Notes under the pieces: generated by a model
The model's database searches: none
What the model was told of the DNA's origin: nothing
Seen by the model: the letters and a program-made list of their open reading frames with translations, nothing else
NCBI RefSeq assembly: GCF_027497355.1
Contig: NZ_CP114909.1
Location: 558,001-622,000, forward strand
DNA length: 64,000 nt
From: Micromonospora sp. WMMA1947
Lineage (GTDB): Bacteria; Actinomycetota; Actinomycetes; Mycobacteriales; Micromonosporaceae
Reading direction: 5' to 3'
Shown: one piece after another, positions 58,733-64,000 of the stretch
Layout: every line of letters begins with the position of its first letter
Numbering within the stretch: position 1 is the stretch's first letter
Translations under genes and position numbers: made by a program

Positions 58733-59536
58733 TCAGGCGACAGGGACCACCGGGTTGCTGAGCTCCCCGATCCCCTGGATCCGCACGGTGACCGTATCCC
58801 CCTCGGTGAGCGGACTAACCCCCGCCGGCGTGCCGGTCAGGATCACGTCGCCGGGCAGCAGCGTCATCACGTGCGAGATGTACGACACCAGGCCGGGTAC
58901 GTCGAACACCATGTCCTTGGTCCGGCCGAGCTGGCGCACCTCCATCTCCTCCGGATTGCGACCCACCTCACACCGGATCTCCAGGTCGCTGACGTCGAGA
59001 CCGGTGGTGATCCACGGCCCGATCGGGCAGAACGAGTCGAAGCCCTTGGCGCGGGTCCACTGCCCGTCGGAGCGCTGGAGGTCCCGGGCGGTGACGTCGT
59101 TGGCGCAGGTGTAGCCGAAGATGGCCCGTTCGGCGGCGGCCCGGTCGGCCCGGCGGGCACCCGGGGCGCCGATCACCACGGCGAGTTCCGCCTCGTGCTC
59201 GACCTGCTTGGAGAAGATCGGCAGCCGGATGGCGTCGCGGGGGCCGATCACCGACGTGGACGGCTTGAGGAAGAGCAGCGGCTCCTTCGGCACCTCGCTG
59301 CCGTGCTCGGCGGCGTGCTCGGCGTAGTTACGGCCGACACAGACCACCTTGCTGGGCAGGATCGGCGACAGCAGCCGGACGTCGGAAAGCGCCCAGCGGG
59401 CGCCGGAGAACTGGATCTGCCCGAACGGGTGGCCCTCGATCTCGGCGATGGTCAGGCCCTGCGGCCCGGCCTCCGGCTCGCCCTCGACGGCTCCGAACGA
59501 CATTCCCTTGGCATGAGCGAAACGAGCGATACGCAC
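58733..59536 (-). CDS. Fumarylacetoacetate hydrolase-family protein
   Basis: 267 residues from GTG 59536. FAH fold: VVCVGRNYAEHAAEHG, the metal-binding HEAELAVVIG, FGYTCANDVTARDLQ, KGFDSFCPIGPWI, and LLPGDVILTGTPAGV. Position matches mycobacterial Rv2993c, near the leu and glt genes. Likely cleaves or decarboxylates a beta-diketone such as a 2-hydroxyhepta-2,4-dienedioate type substrate; exact substrate open. A TAGATT box 12 bases before GTG suggests a near-leaderless transcript. Confidence 0.88.
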   Translation of the reverse strand: MRIARFAHAKGMSFGAVEGEPEAGPQGLTIAEIEGHPFGQIQFSGARWALSDVRLLSPILPSKVVCVGRNYAEHAAEHGSEVPKEPLLFLKPSTSVIGPRDAIRLPIFSKQVEHEAELAVVIGAPGARRADRAAAERAIFGYTCANDVTARDLQRSDGQWTRAKGFDSFCPIGPWITTGLDVSDLEIRCEVGRNPEEMEVRQLGRTKDMVFDVPGLVSYISHVMTLLPGDVILTGTPAGVSPLTEGDTVTVRIQGIGELSNPVVPVA

Positions 59537-59750
59537 CCGGCCAATCTATCCCCGCCCGCGCGGCGCCCGGCGGACACCGGCGGGCGGCACGCCCGGCCGC
59601 CGCGCGCCGGGCCCTCGCCGGCCCCTGGCGGCACCGGATCGGCAGGGGCCGGCAGGGTACGCGTGATCGCGCCGGACGGGGCGGGAATGGCGGCTTCGTA
59701 CCCACCCGGCGGCCCCCGGCCCATAGCTTCGGGTCCGGAGGTTCGTTGGT

Positions 59751-61199
59751 ATGCCTGCATCGAGACGACACCAGAGGGCCCTGGCAGTGTTCGTGAACTG
59801 CCTCGGCGTCATCGCCGCCGTACCGGCGCTGTCCCCGGCGACGCCCGGCGCCGCCGCCGCCCGTCCAGTCCCGGCACCGGCTGTCATCCCGGGTGCCGCG
59901 GCCACCCCGATCCCGACCGGCGTGCCGGCGGTGCCCCCGGCGGTGCCGACCACCGGCCCGGCGCCGGTCCGGCCGTCGATGCCCCCGGTCAGCGTGGCGG
60001 TGGGCGCGTCGGGCACCCCGGCACCGGGTTACCGGATCGAGGTCCGCAACGCCGGCACGGCGCCGGTCGACACCATGGTCCGGCAGGAACTGCCGAACGG
60101 GTCGCGGGCCACCACGGTGACCGGCGGTGGGCGGACCAGCCGCCCCGCCGGCACGAGCGCCGGTGAGGTGACCTGGCGGCTGCGCCTGCCGGCGAAGAGC
60201 ACCACCACGTTGCACACCGCGCTGTCCGTCCCCGGTCCCGGCCGCTCGGTGACGGCACCCACCTGCGTCTACGGCACGGACGGCACGCGCCCGTTCGACT
60301 GCGCCACGGCCACGTGGGTGGGCGCCGCGACGGCCCCGGCGGCGCAGGTCACCGCCGCTCCGGCCTGGCGGCGGCCGCCGGTGCTGCTGGCCGCGTTCAC
60401 CGCGCTGCTGGTGGTCACCGCCGGTGTGGTGTGGTGGGCGCTCCGGCGCCGCCGCCGGCGCACGGCGGCGGGAGGCGTCGCCCTGCACACCGGCGCCCCC
60501 GAAGGCGGCGTGCCCGGCCTGGGCATGCCGGGCGGAGCCGGCCCCGGCCGGGGCGGAACGGGCCACGGCGGAGCAGGCCAGGGTGCGCAAGGCCACAGCG
60601 GGCCGGCCGAGCGCGGCACCGTCTACCCGCGTACGGCGGTGCCGTCGCCCGCGAGCCGTCGTCGCCGGCCGCCGGTGTGGCTCGTGGTCGGCGTGGCGGC
60701 GGCCGTGCTGGCCGGTGTGGTCGGCGCGGCGGCCTGGTCGGCCACGCAGCGGGTGGCCGCGATGGACACCACCAAGCAGCCGACGAGCGGCGCGTGGGTG
60801 GGCAGCAGCGTCACCGGCGCGCTGGGTCAGCCGCTGCGCGAGACCGCGTTCGAGTTCACCGTCTACCGCATGAGCTGCGGCACCGACGTCCTGCCGGCGG
60901 CACCGGGCGGGGGGCGGCCGTGCCTGGCCACGGTCGGGGTGCGCAACCTCACCAACGAGGAGCAGACCTGGCACGGGCAGTTGCAGCGCGCGTACCTGCC
61001 GAGCGGGAACTGGGTGGCCGCCGACGAGGACGCGACCCGGGTGGCGAACCTGGGCCGGGACGTCTTCTCCCAGCCGGTGGCCGCCGGGCGGCGGGTGCTG
61101 CTGCCGCTGGTGTTCACCATGCGCGGCGACGAGCCGCCGAAACGGTTGGAGCTGCGCAGCGGCGTCTTCTCGGCGGGCGTGCGGGTGGACGTGGCGTGA
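59751..61199 (+). CDS. Two-membrane-segment secreted-type hypothetical protein
   Basis: 482 residues, ATG after GGAGG. Signal peptide (about 1-36), Pro/Ala linker, a DUF11-like beta domain (VSVAVGASGTPAPGYRIEVR, VTWRLRLPAKSTTTLHTAL, about 80-180), a first membrane helix at about 205-228 with RRRRRR, a Gly-rich cytoplasmic loop, a second helix at about 308-330, then an outer DUF4352-like domain (VGSSVTGALGQPLRETAFEF, LATVGVRNLTNEEQTW). Gap 59537-59750 upstream shows no gene. Function unknown; no homologue recognised across the whole length. Confidence 0.7.
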   Translation: MPASRRHQRALAVFVNCLGVIAAVPALSPATPGAAAARPVPAPAVIPGAAATPIPTGVPAVPPAVPTTGPAPVRPSMPPVSVAVGASGTPAPGYRIEVRNAGTAPVDTMVRQELPNGSRATTVTGGGRTSRPAGTSAGEVTWRLRLPAKSTTTLHTALSVPGPGRSVTAPTCVYGTDGTRPFDCATATWVGAATAPAAQVTAAPAWRRPPVLLAAFTALLVVTAGVVWWALRRRRRRTAAGGVALHTGAPEGGVPGLGMPGGAGPGRGGTGHGGAGQGAQGHSGPAERGTVYPRTAVPSPASRRRRPPVWLVVGVAAAVLAGVVGAAAWSATQRVAAMDTTKQPTSGAWVGSSVTGALGQPLRETAFEFTVYRMSCGTDVLPAAPGGGRPCLATVGVRNLTNEEQTWHGQLQRAYLPSGNWVAADEDATRVANLGRDVFSQPVAAGRRVLLPLVFTMRGDEPPKRLELRSGVFSAGVRVDVA

Positions 61200-61233
61200 T
61201 CCGGGCACGGGCGGCGGTCGTACCCTGGGGTGT

Positions 61234-62118
61234 GTGACTGCCGCCCTCGCCCCCGCGCTCGACCTGGCCGACTGGCAGGCGCGCCGGCACGCCCACGAGG
61301 CGCGGGTGGACGCCTGGCTGACGCCGCACCTGGCCCGCCGCCGCACCGGGGTGAAGCACCCGGTGGAGGACTTCCTGTTCACCTACTACTCGCACCGCCC
61401 GGCGCAGCTGCGCCGCTGGCACCCGGGCGCGGGCGTGGTGCTGCGCGACGCCGACCCGGCCGGTTTCGGCCCGGACTACACGGCGGGCGCCGCCGGGCTC
61501 ACCCTCGACACCGATCGGGTACGCGCGCGGCGCGCCGAGTCGATCGCCTGGATCCGTACGCTGCTCGCGGCGACCGCCGGACGCCCGGCGCAGTTCGGCT
61601 GTTTCGGCATGCACGAGTGGGCGATGGTCTACCGGCAGACCCAGGAGCAGGTTCGGCACAACGCCTGGCCGCTGCGGCTGAGCCCGGCGGCGACGGCGGC
61701 GGTGGTCGAGGAGCGCAGCGTGCGGTGCAGCCACTTCGACGCGTTCCGGTTCTTCACCGCGCCGGCCCGGCCGCTCAACGTGCTCCAGCCGACCCGGGAG
61801 GGCCAGCACGCGCTGGAGCAGCCGGGCTGCTTGCACGCCAACATGGATCTCTACAAGTGGGCGTACAAGCTGTCGCCGCTGGTGCCGTCGGAGCTGGTGG
61901 CGGACTGTTTCGCGCTGGCCCGGGAGATCCGGGCGCTGGACATGCGGGCCAGCCCGTACGACCTGGCCGACCTGGGCTACCCGCCGGTGCCTGTGGAGAC
62001 GCCGGAGGGCCGGGCCGAGTACGCCGCCGCCCAGCGCGGGTTCGCCGAGCGGGCCGCCGGGTTGCGGGCACGGCTGCTGGCCGCGCTGGACCGGGCCGTG
62101 CCGGCCGACCGCCGCTGA
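61234..62118 (+). CDS. Putative 3-methyladenine DNA glycosylase-like protein
   Basis: 294 residues, GTG start 34 bp after the preceding gene. Recognisable family core: GVKHPVEDFLFTYYSHRPAQ, FGCFGMHEWAMVYR, RCSHFDAFRFFTAPARPLN and GCLHANMDLYKWAYKLSPLV. Actinobacterial members carry the database name 3-methyladenine DNA glycosylase, but I see no HhH-GPD or AlkA active-site motif, so the activity is unproven. Many His, Cys and Tyr residues suggest a metal site. Confidence 0.6.
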   Translation: MTAALAPALDLADWQARRHAHEARVDAWLTPHLARRRTGVKHPVEDFLFTYYSHRPAQLRRWHPGAGVVLRDADPAGFGPDYTAGAAGLTLDTDRVRARRAESIAWIRTLLAATAGRPAQFGCFGMHEWAMVYRQTQEQVRHNAWPLRLSPAATAAVVEERSVRCSHFDAFRFFTAPARPLNVLQPTREGQHALEQPGCLHANMDLYKWAYKLSPLVPSELVADCFALAREIRALDMRASPYDLADLGYPPVPVETPEGRAEYAAAQRGFAERAAGLRARLLAALDRAVPADRR

Positions 62119-62142
62119 GCGCGGGGCCGGCCGGCGCGGGGA

Positions 62143-63300
62143 TCAGTTCGCGGCGCAGGTCACCGCCGGGGCCGGGCTCGGGACGGCACCGTCGGCCAGG
62201 AACCCGAACGTGGTCTGGGCGGCCGGGGCCAGCGTGCCGTTCCAGCTCGCGTTCCGGGCGGTCACTGTGGTTCCGCTCTGCGTCACGTCGGCGCTCCACG
62301 CCTGGCTGACCCGCTGGCCGGCGGCGAGCGGGAAGCGCACGGTCCAGCCGGCGATCGGCGCGGCGCCGTCGTTGCGGACGGTCACCTCACCCTGGAAGCC
62401 GCCCGGCCACTGACCGGCGATCCGCCAGGTGGCGGTGCAGCCACCGGCCGGGGGCGTCGGACCGACGGTGGGCGACGGGCTGGTCGTCGGTGACGGGCTG
62501 AGCGTCGGTGAGGGGCTGACGGTGGGCGACGAGGTGGGGCTGACGGTCGGGGACGTGGTCGGACCGGGCGTGGTGCGGCCCAGCGCGGCGACCAGCGCCG
62601 GGTACCACCTGTCGGCCATCTTCTGGTCCCCGGCCGCGTTCGGGTGCACGCCGTCGTACGTGTCGGTGGCGGTGCTGAACCCGGTCCACTGGTCGACCAC
62701 CACGATCGGCGAGGCGGCGGTGGTCTTCCCGGCCGCCCAGCCGTCGACGAGCGCGTTGAGCGCCACGGTCCGCTGGCCGCACTCGGGGCAGCTCGCCGGG
62801 TTCATCGGGATGATCTTCGCGACCAGCACCGTCGTGGCCGGGTTGGCGGCCCGCATCTGGTCCACCAGCTTCGAGTACGCGGCCAGGACGGTGGCGGGCG
62901 CGATGTTGCTCCACACGTCGTTGGTGCCGAAGTGCATGAGCACGACGTCCGGCCGGGTGGCGGCCAGCCAGCCAGGCAGCAGGTTCTGGTTGGCCACGTT
63001 GGTGGCGAGGTAGCCGCCGTGCCCCTCGTTGTCGCCGTCGTACGGCACGCCGCAGCCCTGCGGCCCGAGCGTGCCGACGAAGTCGATGTCGGTGTGGCCG
63101 GTGGACTGGAGGCGGTTCCAGAGCATCGCCCGCCAGCAGCCGGGCGACCCGGTGATGGAGTCGCCCAGCGGCATGACGCGGACCGGGGTGGCCGCCGCGG
63201 CGGCCGGAGGCGTGGTGGTGGTGAGGGCGAGGCCGAGGGCGAGCACCGGTAGCAGCGCGGCGAGCGCGGTCAGCGCGGCGCGCAGGGGGTTTCGGGACAT
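62143..63300 (-). CDS. Secreted SGNH/GDSL hydrolase with cellulose-binding CBM2
   Basis: 385 residues, ATG after AGGAG. Signal peptide about 1-36; SGNH esterase domain with LGDSITGSPGCWR (Ser), GHGGYLA, FGTNDVW and YDGVHPNAAG (Asp/His); Pro-Thr-Ser linker; C-terminal CBM2 (CTATWRIAGQWPGGFQGEVT, GWTVRFPLAAGQ, SWNGTLAPAAQTTFGFLADG). Probably deacetylates polysaccharide while bound to cellulose or xylan. A LacI-type palindrome lies 65 bp upstream of the start. Confidence 0.92.
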   Translation of the reverse strand: MSRNPLRAALTALAALLPVLALGLALTTTTPPAAAAATPVRVMPLGDSITGSPGCWRAMLWNRLQSTGHTDIDFVGTLGPQGCGVPYDGDNEGHGGYLATNVANQNLLPGWLAATRPDVVLMHFGTNDVWSNIAPATVLAAYSKLVDQMRAANPATTVLVAKIIPMNPASCPECGQRTVALNALVDGWAAGKTTAASPIVVVDQWTGFSTATDTYDGVHPNAAGDQKMADRWYPALVAALGRTTPGPTTSPTVSPTSSPTVSPSPTLSPSPTTSPSPTVGPTPPAGGCTATWRIAGQWPGGFQGEVTVRNDGAAPIAGWTVRFPLAAGQRVSQAWSADVTQSGTTVTARNASWNGTLAPAAQTTFGFLADGAVPSPAPAVTCAAN

Positions 63301-63364
63301 GCGCAAGGGACTCCTGTCACTGTGGACGTGGTGGTCGGTGACGGCCCTGAAGCTCCCGTACGCA

Positions 63365-63378
63365 TTGAAGCGCTTCGA
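63365..63378 (-). promoter_or_regulatory. LacI-family-type operator before the CBM2 hydrolase
   Basis: TTGAAGCGCTTCGA, a 14-bp palindrome with one mismatched pair and a central CG. Sugar-responsive LacI regulators of cellulase genes in actinomycetes bind similar GAGCGCTC or AAGCGCTT cores. Cognate regulator not in the window. Confidence 0.55.
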
Positions 63379-63388
63379 CGCCTCCGGC

Positions 63389-63961
63389 TCAACCCTCCGG
63401 GTGTCCCCGGTGCCGGTTCCACTCCGGAGCGAGGATCGACATGACAGTGGCGTCCACCCAGTCGTCGCCGTCGCGCAGCACCTGCCGCAGCGTCCCCTCG
63501 GCGACGAAGCCCACCTTCTCGTAGGCGCGCCGGGCACGCGGGTTGAACGCGAACACCTCCAGCCCGATGCGGTGCAGGCCGAGCTGCTCGAAGCCGTACC
63601 CGACGATCAGCCGGACCGCCTCGGTGCCGAGGCCGCGGTCGCGGCCGCCGGGGCCGATCAGCGTGCGGAAGTTGCAGCTCGCGTTGGCCCGGTCCCACTC
63701 GTTGAGGACCACCTCGCCGACGCAGGTGCCGCTCGCCCGGTCCACCACCGCGAGGTCGAGCCGGTCGTCCTGGCTGTTGCGGGTGCCGTACCAGGCCCGC
63801 AGCCGGGACGGCTCGAACGTCTCGCCGGCCGGGCTGCCGGTCAGCCGGACCACCTCCGGGTCGGTCAGGATCTCGGCGAGCGCCGGCAGGTCGTCGTCCT
63901 GGAACGGGCGCAGCACCACACGCTCGCCGGTGAGCGTGGGCTTGACGGAGAAGGCGATCAC
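63389..63961 (-). CDS. GNAT-family acetyltransferase (RimJ/RimL type)
   Basis: 190 residues from GTG 63961. N-terminal LTGERVVLRPFQDDDLPAL, acetyl-CoA region IGPGGRDRGLGTEAVRLIVGY, and LHRIGLEVFAFNPRARRAYEKVGF (split at about 125-148). Acetylates an alpha-amino group or small molecule; substrate unknown. Bases 63962-64000 beyond it show nothing further. Confidence 0.88.
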   Translation of the reverse strand: MIAFSVKPTLTGERVVLRPFQDDDLPALAEILTDPEVVRLTGSPAGETFEPSRLRAWYGTRNSQDDRLDLAVVDRASGTCVGEVVLNEWDRANASCNFRTLIGPGGRDRGLGTEAVRLIVGYGFEQLGLHRIGLEVFAFNPRARRAYEKVGFVAEGTLRQVLRDGDDWVDATVMSILAPEWNRHRGHPEG

Positions 63962-64000
63962 GTGGCGAAATTCTCCGGGCGGCGCGCTCGGCGGCTCAAC

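Overview
The window is high-G+C DNA (third codon positions almost always G or C, many GTG starts) from an actinomycete, most likely a Micromonospora or close relative in the Micromonosporaceae. The placement rests on the gene order, on F420 and mycothiol-type genes, on a DUF5753/DUF397 regulator pair, and on candidate GlnR and PHO boxes. The backbone follows the block known from Mycobacterium tuberculosis: ffh-glnD-glnB-amt-ftsY-smc-mutM-rnc-DUF177-sepIVA (about Rv2916c to Rv2927c), then coaD-rsmD-recG-DAK2-thiL-DUF3515-ddl-gpsA-fbiD-ppk-mutT1-hupB-leuD-leuC-IclR-FAH (about Rv2965c to Rv2993c). That synteny is prior knowledge; no search was run.

Layout. 1-4.9 kb: ffh (cut by the window edge) and the nitrogen operon amtB-glnB-glnD, with a GlnR-like box upstream of amtB. 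4.9-7.0 kb: an aminoglycoside-phosphotransferase-fold kinase and ftsY. 7.1-12.1 kb: an accessory stretch with a PhoD-type phosphatase, MarR regulator, DHA2 efflux pump behind a double inverted-repeat operator, universal stress protein and DinB-fold protein. 12.1-16.8 kb: HAD hydrolase, smc and a small coiled-coil gene. 17.2-23.4 kb: surface CAP-domain protein, GH114-like lipoprotein, MFS carrier and MMPL transporter, with a 46-bp near-perfect palindrome between the two transporters. 23.6-28.9 kb: housekeeping block mutM-rnc-plsX-rpmF-DUF177-sepIVA-coaD-rsmD. 29-31 kb: LPxTG-type surface protein and serine hydrolase. 31-40.5 kb: recG, DAK2 protein, rpmB, ATP-grasp enzyme, GNAT, thiL, Lrp-type RAM protein, DUF3515 and ddl. 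40.6-45.1 kb: small hypothetical gene, XRE/DUF5753-DUF397 pair, a ROK-family gene split by an intact 933-bp IS5-family element, and a PrmC-like methyltransferase. 45.1-52.3 kb: cystathionine gamma-lyase-like gene, gpsA, plsC, cofC/fbiD with an extra cold-shock-like tail, ppk behind a PHO box, and mutT1. 52.3-58 kb: membrane endonuclease/phosphatase-fold protein, hupB, leuDC and divergent IclR regulator. 58.1-58.7 kb: two tRNA-Glu genes and one tRNA-Gln. 58.7-64 kb: FAH-family enzyme, two-membrane-segment hypothetical protein, putative 3-methyladenine glycosylase-like protein, secreted SGNH hydrolase with CBM2, and a GNAT acetyltransferase.

Most of the window is core metabolism and chromosome biology. 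I found no CRISPR, prophage, biosynthetic cluster or recognisable defence island. The best leads for something new are the CofC plus cold-shock-like fusion, the 46-bp palindrome, the leader-like element before the PrmC-like gene, the terminator-bounded small transcript upstream of smc, and the precisely reconstructable IS insertion in the ROK gene.
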